Positions 42,899 to 53,978 of a DNA stretch of 64,000 bases are shown here, in pieces; within the stretch, counting starts at the first letter, position 1, and the number at the start of each line of letters is the position of its first letter. The stretch is from Halobaculum roseum. GTDB lineage: Archaea; Halobacteriota; Halobacteria; Halobacteriales; Haloferacaceae. The DNA is taken from contig NZ_CP082286.1 in NCBI RefSeq assembly GCF_019880245.1, positions 2,002,521-2,066,520 on the forward strand, in the 5' to 3' direction. A model generated the notes under the pieces. That model searched no databases. It was not told the DNA's origin and saw only the letters and a program-made list of their open reading frames with translations. A program made the position numbers and the translations under genes.

Positions 42899-43924
42899 AT
42901 GAGCAGCCTCGCCGAGGTGTACGAAGGCCAAGTCGGCGAGTACGCCAGCCTTCGGCGACTGTACCTGGGCGTCGGGTCGTTCTCGCTCGGTGCACTCCTC
43001 GTCGTCGCGGGCATCGTCATCGCGTCGACGGATCTGACGACGGCCGTGCTCGGCTGGAACCTCGGGCAGGCCCGCGAGACCGCAGGGATCCTCGCCGGGC
43101 TCGGCATTCCCGCGACGTTCCTCGGCGTGCTGGTGGTGATGCCGACGAGCCGCCGAACGCAGGCGGCCGCGGTCGTCGGCGCGGGCGTCGCGGTCCTCGG
43201 CGTGGCGCTGTTCGCCCACGCGTACCCGTGTCACTGGTCGGGCGCGCGCTGTGCCGGACAGTACGCCGATCTCACCCTCCCGACGGCGGGCGTGTACTTC
43301 CTCGGCGCGTTCACGACGTTCTGGTGTCTGTTCACCGGCGTCGCGAACTTCAAGGCGCGAAACAACCCCGGCGGGACGGTGAGCCTGGAGATCACCCGCG
43401 AGGGAGAGACGAAGGTGATCGAGGTACCGAAATCGACCGCTGAGGAGATCCGCGGCGCCAAGGGGTCCACCGGAAGCGTCGGGGGCGTCGGCCTGCTGGG
43501 AACCACCCCGGACGGGAGCGTGGAGACGCAGACGAACCGCCCCGAGTCAGGCCGGAAGCGGGATCAGGAGCCCCAGTCCGCGTCGACCGTCGGCGGCACC
43601 GGTCCGGGCGGCGACCCGACCGCGGGCGCGGCGAGCGACGGCGGGGCGTCGTCGTCCGACATCACCCCGCTCGCGGAGCGGCAACAGCCCGAGTCGTCGC
43701 CGGGGATCGACCGCATCGGTCCGTCGGCCGAGCGCCCCGCGGTCGAGTCGTCGGCCGCGTCGGAGCGAGAAACGGCCCGGTCGCAGTCGCCCGGCGACTC
43801 CTACTGCGGTTCCTGCGGGCACTTCCAGTACGTCCGCACCGATCAGGGAATGCAGCCGTACTGTGGCCTCCACGACGACCTGATGGAGGACATGGAGGCG
43901 TGCGACGACTGGAGTCCGCGCTGA
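42899..43924 (+). CDS. Haloarchaeal membrane protein with C-terminal Cys/His module
   Basis: In this 341-residue protein the N-terminal 150 residues carry four membrane helices (LGVGSFSLGALLVVAGIVIA, GLGIPATFLGVLVVM, AAAVVGAGVAVLGVALF, TAGVYFLGAFTTFWCLFTGV). A small strand-rich segment (GTVSLEITREGETKVIEVP) follows, then a long disordered region. The end is a metal-binding module (YCGSCGHFQY ... PYCGLHDDLMEDMEACDDW). I recognise it as a conserved haloarchaeal type, but its function is not known to me. It might couple a membrane anchor to a cytoplasmic partner through the zinc module. Confidence 0.82.
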   Translation: MSSLAEVYEGQVGEYASLRRLYLGVGSFSLGALLVVAGIVIASTDLTTAVLGWNLGQARETAGILAGLGIPATFLGVLVVMPTSRRTQAAAVVGAGVAVLGVALFAHAYPCHWSGARCAGQYADLTLPTAGVYFLGAFTTFWCLFTGVANFKARNNPGGTVSLEITREGETKVIEVPKSTAEEIRGAKGSTGSVGGVGLLGTTPDGSVETQTNRPESGRKRDQEPQSASTVGGTGPGGDPTAGAASDGGASSSDITPLAERQQPESSPGIDRIGPSAERPAVESSAASERETARSQSPGDSYCGSCGHFQYVRTDQGMQPYCGLHDDLMEDMEACDDWSPR

Positions 43925-43988
43925 ACACCCGAGCACATCGGGCGCAGCAGTCGACGTTCGGTTCTCTCGCCGTCTCCTCGTCCGTGAG

Positions 43989-44525
43989 TCACAGCGACGC
44001 GAGCGTCTCCGCCACGTCGTCCCAGTGGCTTCCCGTCCAGAAGTACTGACCGCAGTCGAGACACCGCCAGATCGGTCCGTCGTCGGGCGCGTACTCGGGT
44101 CGCTCTTCGTTCTCGTTCTCGTCCATATCGACGCGCTCGACGGGCCCGTTGCACGCGCCACACCGCGACGGTTGCGCTTCGATCTCCAGCGCAACGCCCG
44201 CCTCGCGCAGCTCGCGGAGCTGGTCGGTCGTCTCGCGCTCGGTCAGGAGAACCGCGCCCGGGGTCGACGCCGCGAGGCTCCGGTCGCGGGTGATCAGCCT
44301 GCGGCCCTCGGCGGCCGCAAGCGACCGGACCGCGGCGTCGTCCTCTATTCCCCGACCCAGTGTGTAGGCGGCGTTGTAGCCGCACATCCGGAGGTAACTC
44401 GCGAGGTTCCCGAGCATGGCGTCCAACAGGAGGGCGTCGCGGTCGGGTGCGATCGCACTCGGGTCAGTCGCGTCGCCGTGGGTGTCCTCGCCCCCGTGCC
44501 CGCCCATCCCGCCGTCCTCGTTCAT
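43989..44525 (-). CDS. Mut7-C RNase-domain protein with zinc ribbon
   Basis: This 178-residue protein has the Mut7-C pattern. DALLLDAMLGNLASYLRMCGYNA and RRLITRDRSLAAS form a PIN-like RNase half with conserved Asp residues. The C-terminal zinc ribbon is CGACNGPVERV ... WRCLDCGQYFWTGSHW. Proteins of this type are thought to be RNases; activity here is inferred. The first 25 residues are a Gly/Asp/His-rich tail. Its ATG overlaps the polX stop (ATGA), so it is translated after polX. Confidence 0.9.
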   Translation of the reverse strand: MNEDGGMGGHGGEDTHGDATDPSAIAPDRDALLLDAMLGNLASYLRMCGYNAAYTLGRGIEDDAAVRSLAAAEGRRLITRDRSLAASTPGAVLLTERETTDQLRELREAGVALEIEAQPSRCGACNGPVERVDMDENENEERPEYAPDDGPIWRCLDCGQYFWTGSHWDDVAETLASL

Positions 44526-46318
44526 CCGTCGAGGAACGCGCGCAGCCCGTCGGCGTCGCGCGCGTTCAAGACGTCCGTCGCCTCCGCCCAACCGCGGCGG
44601 GCGGTGTGGACGCCGTAGCGGACGTTGTCGAACTCCGCCGGGGAGTGGGCGTCCGTGTCGATCGCGACCGTCGCGCCGGCCTCGACGGCCGCCCGAACCG
44701 CGTCGCCGTGGAGATCGAGGCGCGCGGGGTTCGCATTCACCTCCAGCGCGGTGCCCGCGGCCGCGGCCGCCTCCGCGAGCCGCTCGAAGTCGACCTCCAG
44801 CCCGGGGCGCTGGTTGATCAGCCGGCCGGTGGGATGCCCGAGGACGTCGACGTGGGGATGTTCGACCGCCCGGATCAGGCGGTCGGTCGCGTCCCCCTGA
44901 TCGAGCGCGGCGTGGGGGGAGGCGACGACGATGTCGAGGTCCGCGAGCAGGTCGTCGCTCGTGGTCACGTCGCCGTCGGCGTCGATGTTCGCCTCGACGC
45001 CGTGGAACACCTCGATGTCGACGTCCTCGCGGACCGCCGCGACCGCCTCGGCCTGTTCGCGCACCTCCTCGTCCGTCAGCCCGGTGTCGCCGAAGACGCC
45101 AGGCCCCTCGGCGTGGTCGGTGACGCAGTGGTAGTCGTAGCCGCGGTCGGCGGCCGCCCGCACCATCTCGGCGACCGTGTTCGCGCCGTCGGACCACTCG
45201 GTGTGGGTGTGGAGGTCGCCGCGGATCTCCCCCTCCGTGAGGAGGTCCGGGAGGTCGCCCTCCACGGCCGCCTCGATCTCGCCGGTGTCCTCGCGCATCT
45301 CGGGTGGTATCACCGGCAGGTCGAGCGCGCCGTACATCTCCGACTCCTCCGCGCCGCCGAGGCGCTCGCCGACGCGCTGCCCCGCGTCCGGGTCGTCCAC
45401 GTCGCTCACATCGTCGGACGCGTCCGCGTCCGACTGGCCGTCCGAGCGTAGCTCGGAGACATCGAAGACGCCGTACTCGTTGAGCTTCAGTCCGCGATCG
45501 ATCGCGAGGTTCCGGAGGGTGACGTTGTGGGCCTTCGACCCGGTGAAGTACTGGAGCGCCGACCCGAACTCCTCGGGGACGACGACGCGGAGGTCGACAC
45601 GGATCCCGTCGACGCGGACGCTCGCCTTCTGCTCGCCCGCCTCGATGACCTCGTCGGCGTCGGGCCAGTCGATGAACAGGTCGACGACCGCCTCGCCGTC
45701 CTCGCTGCCGACGAGCACGTCCACGTCCCCGATAGTGTCCTTCCACCGGCGGATGGAGCCGGCCACGTCGATCCGCTCGACGACTGCCTCGTGGTCGAGG
45801 TAGCCGATCACGTCCTCCGCGAGCGGGCGCGCGTCGCCGAGGCGCTGGCGCTGGCCCGCCTCCCTCGCGAACGCGACGTTGTCGAGGATGTTCTGCTCGG
45901 TCTTGGCGCCGAAGCCCTTGATCTCCTGGATCTTCCCCGCCTCGGCGGCCGCCTCCAGCTCGTCGAGCGTCGTGATCTCGAGCTCCTCGTACAGCGTGCC
46001 GACGGTCTTCGGGCCGACGCCCTCCACCCGCGTCAGGGCGGCCATGTCGACGGGGAGGTCCTCGCGCAGTTCCTCCAGCTCCGCGATCTCGCCGGTCTCC
46101 AGGTACTCAACGATCTTCGCGGCGATCGCGTCGCCGACGCGGTCGATCTCGGCGACGGCGTCCTCGCCGCCCTCGCTCGCGAGGTCCTCGATCGCGCGCG
46201 GGTGGTCGCGGACGTTGTCGGCGGCACGGCGGTAGGCGTTCGGCTTGTACTCGACGCCCTGCGCCTCCAGCAGGTCCGCGAACTCCTCCAGCAGGCCGGC
46301 GACCTCGGCGTTGCGCAT
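44522..46318 (-). CDS. polX: Family X DNA polymerase/PHP exonuclease (PolX)
   Basis: This 598-residue protein has, in order, helix-hairpin-helix repeats (VEGVGPKTVGTLYEEL, IKGFGAKTEQNIL), the polymerase X nucleotidyltransferase site (GSIRRWKDTIGDVDVLVG, with the two Asp of the metal site), and a PHP domain from about residue 350 (GDLHTHTEWSDG ... VTDHAEGPG ... DTDAHSP). An acidic linker separates the two. It acts in base-excision or gap repair with 3'-5' trimming by the PHP part. ATG 46318 gives MRNAEVAGLLEE; longer frames are shadows. Confidence 0.94.
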   Translation of the reverse strand: MRNAEVAGLLEEFADLLEAQGVEYKPNAYRRAADNVRDHPRAIEDLASEGGEDAVAEIDRVGDAIAAKIVEYLETGEIAELEELREDLPVDMAALTRVEGVGPKTVGTLYEELEITTLDELEAAAEAGKIQEIKGFGAKTEQNILDNVAFAREAGQRQRLGDARPLAEDVIGYLDHEAVVERIDVAGSIRRWKDTIGDVDVLVGSEDGEAVVDLFIDWPDADEVIEAGEQKASVRVDGIRVDLRVVVPEEFGSALQYFTGSKAHNVTLRNLAIDRGLKLNEYGVFDVSELRSDGQSDADASDDVSDVDDPDAGQRVGERLGGAEESEMYGALDLPVIPPEMREDTGEIEAAVEGDLPDLLTEGEIRGDLHTHTEWSDGANTVAEMVRAAADRGYDYHCVTDHAEGPGVFGDTGLTDEEVREQAEAVAAVREDVDIEVFHGVEANIDADGDVTTSDDLLADLDIVVASPHAALDQGDATDRLIRAVEHPHVDVLGHPTGRLINQRPGLEVDFERLAEAAAAAGTALEVNANPARLDLHGDAVRAAVEAGATVAIDTDAHSPAEFDNVRYGVHTARRGWAEATDVLNARDADGLRAFLDG

Positions 46319-46708
46319 GCTACGTGTCCATCCGAGTGGATGTGACTTAGAACGACGGGCCGCGATCCGTGGTCGTTGGTTCCTCCGTCGCCGTGGCGAC
46401 GGCGACGACGACCGCGAAAGCCCCCGGACGGCTCGTGGCCTGCGACTCGCTGTCGTTCGAAAGACGCGAAGCGTCTTTCGTGATGACGAGACGGCGAAGC
46501 CGTCTCGAACCACGCTCCTCGCTCCGTTCGCTTCGCTCACTCCACTACGGTGCTTGCTTCGTCTCGGCTCACGAGCCGTCCGGCCCCTTTCAGTCCCACC
46601 CGTTGTTCGGACGGGCGGTGCCGTTCTCGGGGACTACCGCGTGGGCCGCCGCGGGTAGTCGGGGATCGTCGCCTGCGCCTCCACCGGACCTGCACGCGCC
46701 GCGGTCGG
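46319..46708. other. 390-bp intergenic region with three hairpins
   Basis: No gene is supported. Three strong inverted repeats are present: 46385-46402 (8-bp stem, 2-nt loop), 46458-46480 (10-bp stem, gaa loop) and 46487-46507 (9-bp stem, gaa loop). They are followed by CTC/TCG-rich sequence. The region lies ahead of polX and at the 3' end of the DUF5788 gene, both on the minus strand. Confidence 0.65.
46458..46507. repeat. Twin GAA-loop hairpins
   Basis: cgaaagacgc-gaa-gcgtctttcg and cgagacggc-gaa-gccgtctcg are two perfect stems, six bases apart, with identical three-base loops. Confidence 0.85.
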
Positions 46709-47152
46709 TCAGTACCCGCCGCGCTTGCTCCCGCTGGCGTCCTCGCGCCCCAGCGCCTTCTTGAGGAAGCTCATCCAGCGCTTCTTGTCCATCGCCTCCT
46801 GGCGTCGCGCCTCGCTTTCCACGTCCGCGGGCCGGAGGTTGTCGAGGGCCTCGAGCGCGCGGTCGATGCCGATGATCGACGCCGCCAGCTCCTCGCCCGT
46901 CTCGAAGTCGACGCGGTTCTCCTCGATCTCCTCCAGCCGTTCCAGTCGCTCGCGCCGGAGGTTGCGCTTCGCCCGCTCGACGCGCTCGCGCTCGCCCTCG
47001 GGGATCGTCTCGCGGCGTTTGATCTCGAAGACGAACGTCCGGAGGTCGATCTCCTCGCCTTGCACCTCGATGCGGTCGGGGATGTCCGCGCCGATGGTCG
47101 CGCTCTCCTTGTTCACGCGTTCGAGGAGCTGTTTGCGCTGGTACTCCTGCAC
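46709..47152 (-). CDS. DUF5788-family helical protein
   Basis: This 147-residue, almost wholly helical, highly charged protein starts MQEYQRKQLLERVNKESATIG, followed by GEEIDLRTFVFEIKRRETIPE and a coiled-coil-like ERERVERAKRNLRRERLERLEEIE. It matches the haloarchaeal DUF5788 family from memory. The basic tail (KKALGREDASGSKRGGY) might touch nucleic acid. Function is unknown. It is divergent from the mutase gene by 126 bp. Confidence 0.8.
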   Translation of the reverse strand: MQEYQRKQLLERVNKESATIGADIPDRIEVQGEEIDLRTFVFEIKRRETIPEGERERVERAKRNLRRERLERLEEIEENRVDFETGEELAASIIGIDRALEALDNLRPADVESEARRQEAMDKKRWMSFLKKALGREDASGSKRGGY

Positions 47153-47278
47153 GGTCTGTCGTCGACGATCGGGGCGCCAGCGTGTTTCGTGTTTCGCTCG
47201 GGCGACCCGGATCGGGGCCGATCGCGAAGATCCCCGCCACCCGAATCGTTAATGGTCCTTCCGGCAGTTGTTGCGTCC

Positions 47279-48982
47279 ATGTACGACGACGACGACCTCG
47301 CGGAGATACGCGAGAACCGCGAGGAGTGGGAGGAGGAGACCCGTGACCCCGTTCTGGACGCTCACGGCGAGCGCAAGGACCGGTTCGCGACCGTCTCGAA
47401 CCTGGAGATCCAGGACCTCTACGGCCCCAACGACGTTGCCGACATCGACTACGAGGAGGACATCGGCTTCCCCGGCGAGGAGCCGTACACTCGCGGGCCG
47501 TACCCGACGATGTACCGCGGCCGCACGTGGACGATGCGACAGTTCGCCGGCTTCGGCACCGCCGAGGAGACGAACGAGCGCTTCCACTACCTCATCGAGA
47601 ACGGCCAGACCGGCCTCTCGACGGCCTTCGACATGCCCAGCCTGATGGGCAAGGACTCCGACGACCCGCTCTCGGACGGCGAGGTCGGCAAGGAGGGCGT
47701 CGCCGTCGACACCCTGCGCGACATGGAGATCCTCTTCGACGGCATCGACATCGGCGAGGTCTCCACGAGCTTCACGATCAACCCCAGCGCGCCCGTGATC
47801 TTCGCGATGTACGTCGCGCTCGCCGACCGGAAGGGGATCCCGCGCGAGGAGCTTCGGGGCACCTTCCAGAACGACATGCTCAAGGAGTTCATCGCCCAGA
47901 AGGAGTGGGTGATCCCCCCCGAGCCGTCCCTCGATCTCGTCACCGACACCGTCGAGTTCGCGATCGACGAGACGCCCGGGATCTACCCCATCTCGGTGTC
48001 GGGGTACCACATCCGCGAGGCGGGGTCGACGGCGGTCCAGGAGCTCGCGTTCACGCTCGCCGACGGGTTCGCGTACGTCGAGGACGCCGCCGAGCGCGGG
48101 CTGGATGTCGACGACGTGGCCCCGCAGCTGTCCTTCTTCTTCAACTCCCACAACTCCATCTTCGAGGAGGTGGCGAAATTCAGGGCGGGACGACGCATCT
48201 ACGCGCGGATCATGGACGAGTGGTACGACGCCGAGGACGAGGCGTCCAAGCGCCTGAAGTTCCACACGCAGACGGCGGGGCAGTCGCTCACCGCCCAGCA
48301 GCCGCTCAACAACATCGTCCGCGTGACGATCCAGGCGCTGGCGGGCGTGCTCGGCGGCACGCAGAGCCTTCACACGAACTCCTTCGACGAGGCGCTGGCG
48401 CTGCCCTCCGAGCAGGCGGTCCGCGTCGCCCTCCGGACCCAGCAGATCATCGCCGAGGAGTCCGGCGCGGCCGACTCGGCTGACCCGCTCGCGGGCTCGT
48501 TCATGGTCGAGAGCCTCACCGACGAGGTCGAGGAGAAGACGATGGCGTACCTGGAGGAGCTCAAGGAGATGGGCGACGGCTCCGTGCGCGACGGCGTCCT
48601 CTCGGGGATCGAGCAGGGCTACTTCCACCGCGAGATCCAGGAGGCGAGCTACGAGTACCAGGAGCGCGTCGACGACGGCGAGGAGGTCGTCGTCGGGGTC
48701 AACAAGTACACCGTCGAGGACGACCCCGACCCCGACCTGCTCCACGTCGACGAGGAGGTCCAGGACCGACAGTTGGAGCGGCTCGCCGATGTGAAGGCCG
48801 AACGCGACGACGACGCCGTCGAGGAGGCGCTCTCGGCGCTCGATGCGGCCATCGGGAACGACGAGAACGTGATGCCGCACGTCGTCGACGCGGTGAAGAC
48901 GTACGCGACGATGGGCGAGATCATGGACGTGTTCGAGAAGCACCACGGCGCCTACCGCGAGACGATCGGGCTCGCGTCGTAG
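47279..48982 (+). CDS. mutA: Methylmalonyl-CoA mutase, large (catalytic) subunit
   Basis: This 567-residue TIM-barrel subunit has YTRGPYPTMYRGRTWTMRQFAGFGTAEETN, GLSTAFDMPSLMG, the FTINPSAPVIFAMY stretch, and TAGQSLTAQQPLNNIVRVTIQALAGVLGGTQSLHTNSFDEAL. It lacks the C-terminal cobalamin-binding domain of bacterial fused enzymes. This is the normal archaeal split form, in which a separate small subunit, not in this window, binds B12. It interconverts methylmalonyl-CoA and succinyl-CoA (propionate/odd-chain use). An in-frame upstream extension is a shadow. Confidence 0.94.
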   Translation: MYDDDDLAEIRENREEWEEETRDPVLDAHGERKDRFATVSNLEIQDLYGPNDVADIDYEEDIGFPGEEPYTRGPYPTMYRGRTWTMRQFAGFGTAEETNERFHYLIENGQTGLSTAFDMPSLMGKDSDDPLSDGEVGKEGVAVDTLRDMEILFDGIDIGEVSTSFTINPSAPVIFAMYVALADRKGIPREELRGTFQNDMLKEFIAQKEWVIPPEPSLDLVTDTVEFAIDETPGIYPISVSGYHIREAGSTAVQELAFTLADGFAYVEDAAERGLDVDDVAPQLSFFFNSHNSIFEEVAKFRAGRRIYARIMDEWYDAEDEASKRLKFHTQTAGQSLTAQQPLNNIVRVTIQALAGVLGGTQSLHTNSFDEALALPSEQAVRVALRTQQIIAEESGAADSADPLAGSFMVESLTDEVEEKTMAYLEELKEMGDGSVRDGVLSGIEQGYFHREIQEASYEYQERVDDGEEVVVGVNKYTVEDDPDPDLLHVDEEVQDRQLERLADVKAERDDDAVEEALSALDAAIGNDENVMPHVVDAVKTYATMGEIMDVFEKHHGAYRETIGLAS

Positions 48983-49091
48983 CCCGGCCCGGCCGATCGC
49001 GGCGACCCCGGGCGCGGCGGCACCCGAACGTCGCCAGTTCTCCCGCGGCGAAACCGTGCGACGACACGTGGATGTTGACGGAGTGAGGCAG

Positions 49092-49099
49092 TTTTATCA
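49092..49099 (+). promoter_or_regulatory. TATA-like box of acs
   Basis: ttttatca lies 28-35 bp ahead of the ATG at 49127 (and 22 bp ahead of an alternative GTG at 49121). Confidence 0.55.
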
Positions 49100-49126
49100 C
49101 GGTCGATTCCGACGTATCGCGTGACT

Positions 49127-51121
<1,995 letters not shown>

Positions 51122-51360
51122 ACGCGTCGGACTCACGGCCGTACCGTCGTTCCGCCACACCGGCGACCCGATCCACGATTTTTCCGCTCCTCGCCCGCCA
51201 GCCACGCCGCCACGCGCCGCCCGGCCCGGCGGTACCGGTCCTCGTCGCCGTCGAACGCTGCGAACCGACGATGGACCGTCCGGAGACGTGAACTCCCCCC
51301 GTGTCGCCCGTTACCGCCCCCGCAACGATTATCACGAACGTGCCTGAAGTTTCGCTGGCT

Positions 51361-52971
51361 ATGGAAAAACCGCTGTTAGTGACCGACTTCCTGGACCGCG
51401 CTCGCCGCAACTACGGGAGCCACGAGGCGGTCCTCGGGGTGGACGGCGACCGGTTCACGTACGACGAGTTGGGCGAGCGCGCCGACGGGTTCGCGGCCGC
51501 GCTCCAGGCGCGCGGCATCGAGAAGGGCGACCGCGTGGCGGTCCTGGACCCGAACACGCACTACCACCTGGCGGCCGCCTACGGGAGCTTCCAGGCCGGC
51601 GCGGTCCACACGCCGCTGAACTACCGGCTCGTCGAGTCGGACTTCGAGTACATCCTGAACGACGCCGGCGTCGACGCGATCTACGCCGACCACGCGTACG
51701 CGGACAAGGTCGAGGCGATCCGCGACGACGTCCCGACGGAGACGTTCGTCACGAACGACGCCGACGCCGTCGAGGGCGACTGGGAGGAGTTCGACGAGGT
51801 GATCGCCGAGTCGACCGACTACGACCGGCCGGAGATGTCCGAGGACGAGGTGATCACGATCAACTACACCTCCGGGACGACCGGCGACCCGAAGGGCGTC
51901 TGCCGGACCCACCGGACGGAGACGGTCCACGCCTACCAGATCGCGATCCACCAGGAGCTCCGCGACGACGACACGTACCTGTGGACGCTGCCGATGTTCC
52001 ACGTGAACGGCTGGGGGCACATCTACGCGGTCACCGGGATGGGCGCCCGGCACGTCTGCACCCGCGGCGTCGACGAGGAGTACGTCTTCGACAAGCTGCG
52101 CACCGAGGACGTGTCGTACTTCTGTGCGGCGCCGACGGTGCTGAAGATGCTCGGCGACCACATCGACGAGCACGGCGGCGAGCCCGACGCCGGACAGGAC
52201 GTGCGCGTCGCCACCGCGGGCGCGGCGCCGCCGGAGGCGGTCATCCGGACCGTCGAGAACGAGTTCGGCTGGTACCTCAAGCACGTGTACGGCGCCACCG
52301 AGACGGGGCCGCTCATCACCTCCAGCGACGCGCGGCGCTACTTCGACGACGACTCCGACGACCGCTTCGCGGTGAAGAAGACGCAGGGGTTCGGCTACCT
52401 CGGCACCGAGATCCGCGTCGTCGACGAGGACGGTAACGACGTGCCGCAGGACGGCGAGACCATCGGCGAGGTCGTCGTTCGCGGCAACTCGGTGATGGAC
52501 CGCTACTGGAACAAGCCCGAGGCGACCGAGGAGGCGTTCTCCGAGCGCCTCGAGGGGTACTACCACATGGGCGACCTCGCGGTCGTCGACGACAACGGGA
52601 TGATCTCGATCCAGGACCGCAAGAAGGACATCATCATCTCCGGCGGGGAGAACATCTCCTCGATCGAGGTCGAGGACACCCTCTTCAGCCACGAACAGGT
52701 CGACGACGTGGCGGTCATCCCCTCGCCGCACGACGACTGGGGCGAGACGCCGAAGGCGTTCATCGTTCCCGCCGGCGGCGACCCGTCCGACCCCGGCACG
52801 ACCGCCGACGACCTGATCCAGTACGCCCGCGACAACATGGCCCACTACAAGGCGCCGACGCGGATCGAGTTCGTGAAGCAGCTCCCGAAGACCTCCACCG
52901 GGAAGATCCAGAAGTACGAACTCCGCCAGGAGGAGTGGGAGGAGGAAGAGCGGATGGTCGGGGAGGGATAG
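51361..52971 (+). CDS. Acyl-CoA synthetase (AMP-dependent ligase)
   Basis: This 536-residue enzyme of the medium/long-chain acyl-CoA synthetase type has INYTSGTTGDPKGVCRTHR, a PMFHVNGWGH substrate-site motif, VYGATETGPL, YHMGDLAVVDDNGMI and KTSTGKIQKYELR with the catalytic Lys. It activates a carboxylic acid to its CoA thioester; chain length cannot be read from sequence. It sits after acs (239-bp gap) and near the mutase, consistent with organic-acid use. ATG 51361 gives MEKPLLVTDFLDRA; an upstream in-frame ATG adds 20 unlikely residues. Confidence 0.92.
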   Translation: MEKPLLVTDFLDRARRNYGSHEAVLGVDGDRFTYDELGERADGFAAALQARGIEKGDRVAVLDPNTHYHLAAAYGSFQAGAVHTPLNYRLVESDFEYILNDAGVDAIYADHAYADKVEAIRDDVPTETFVTNDADAVEGDWEEFDEVIAESTDYDRPEMSEDEVITINYTSGTTGDPKGVCRTHRTETVHAYQIAIHQELRDDDTYLWTLPMFHVNGWGHIYAVTGMGARHVCTRGVDEEYVFDKLRTEDVSYFCAAPTVLKMLGDHIDEHGGEPDAGQDVRVATAGAAPPEAVIRTVENEFGWYLKHVYGATETGPLITSSDARRYFDDDSDDRFAVKKTQGFGYLGTEIRVVDEDGNDVPQDGETIGEVVVRGNSVMDRYWNKPEATEEAFSERLEGYYHMGDLAVVDDNGMISIQDRKKDIIISGGENISSIEVEDTLFSHEQVDDVAVIPSPHDDWGETPKAFIVPAGGDPSDPGTTADDLIQYARDNMAHYKAPTRIEFVKQLPKTSTGKIQKYELRQEEWEEEERMVGEG

Positions 52972-53027
52972 TCCGTCACGGCCGGCTCCGACCGCACCGA
53001 CTCCTGACGACGACCCGCTGTCCCCCG

Positions 53028-53033
53028 TTTTTT
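53028..53033 (+). terminator. T6 terminator after the acyl-CoA synthetase gene
   Basis: cccccgtttttt, about 56 bp after the stop at 52971 and between convergent genes, fits an archaeal T-run terminator. Confidence 0.5.
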
Positions 53034-53044
53034 GACGCCGACAC

Positions 53045-53910
53045 TCAGTACCCGAGCGCCGACAGCGTGGCCCGAACCTCGTCGAGGTACTCCTCGCCGA
53101 AGTACCGGAGGTGCGTGAGCAGCGGATACAGTCGGTAGGCCGGTTCGCGCTCCCGGTACCCGTCGGTGACCCCGGCGACCTCGCGGTAGCGGTCGCGGAA
53201 CGCGTCGCCGCCGGTGCCCGTCCACTCGACGTACGCCAGTTCGACCTCTCGGTCGGCGTAGTAGCACGCGGGGTCCACCAGCGCGGCCACCCGATCGCCC
53301 ACGACGAGGACGTTTCCGGCCCACACGTCGCCGTGGATCAGCGACGGCGCCGGCTCGTGATCCAGCAGCCCGGGGAGGTCGCCGACGAGCGCCGCCACGC
53401 GCTCGCGGTCCGCCGCCGGCAACACGCCCTCCTCGTCGGCTCGCGCAGCCGCGTGTGCGAGCCGATGCTCGCCGAAGAACGCGGGCCACGAGTCGACCCA
53501 CGGGTTCGGCTGGTCGTACGGGCCGGTGAGGGTGTCGAACGGGAAGCCGAACGCGTCCGTCTCGGGCGTCGTCGCGTGGAGCGCGGCGAGGCGCTCGGCG
53601 AGGTCCCGCTCGACGGCAGGCGTCACCTCGGCGCCGCCGTCGTTCGAGACGTGCTCCAACACGAGCACGCCGTCGCCGACGTGGTGGACCGCTGGCACGC
53701 GGAGCCCGCCCGCCTCGCGCAGGTGCCGGAGCATCCAGGCCTCGACGCGCGGGTCGTCGGGCCGGCCTTCGCGACGACCCGGCGGCCGTCCGCGAGGTCG
53801 AGGCGGCGGACCGTCCCGACCTCGCCGCCGTCGAGGAGGGTCGCCTCCGCGACCGTGCGATCGGCCCACCGTTCGACGGCGGCGATGGCCTCGTCGGTTC
53901 CGTCGTTCAC
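53045..53910 (-). pseudogene. Fructosamine-kinase-family gene with a frameshift
   Basis: Two frames together encode one fructosamine/ketosamine-3-kinase-type phosphotransferase. The first (GTG 53910 to about 53760) gives a 51-residue start ending GRRVVAKAGP. The second, shifted by one base, continues DDPRVEAWMLRHLREAGG and runs to the stop at 53045. It keeps the catalytic SLIHGDVWAGNVLV and DPACYYADREVELAYVEW. One missing C (plus-strand ggg at 53759-53761 in place of gggg) would explain the break exactly. It may be a real inactivation or a sequence error. The family repairs glycated proteins. Confidence 0.82.
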
Positions 53911-53978
53911 GTGGTCGCGAGCGGGGCGCTCGCCGGTAGGCGTTCCGGTCGGCGGCGCAGGGGTGCTGGCGCGGACCG

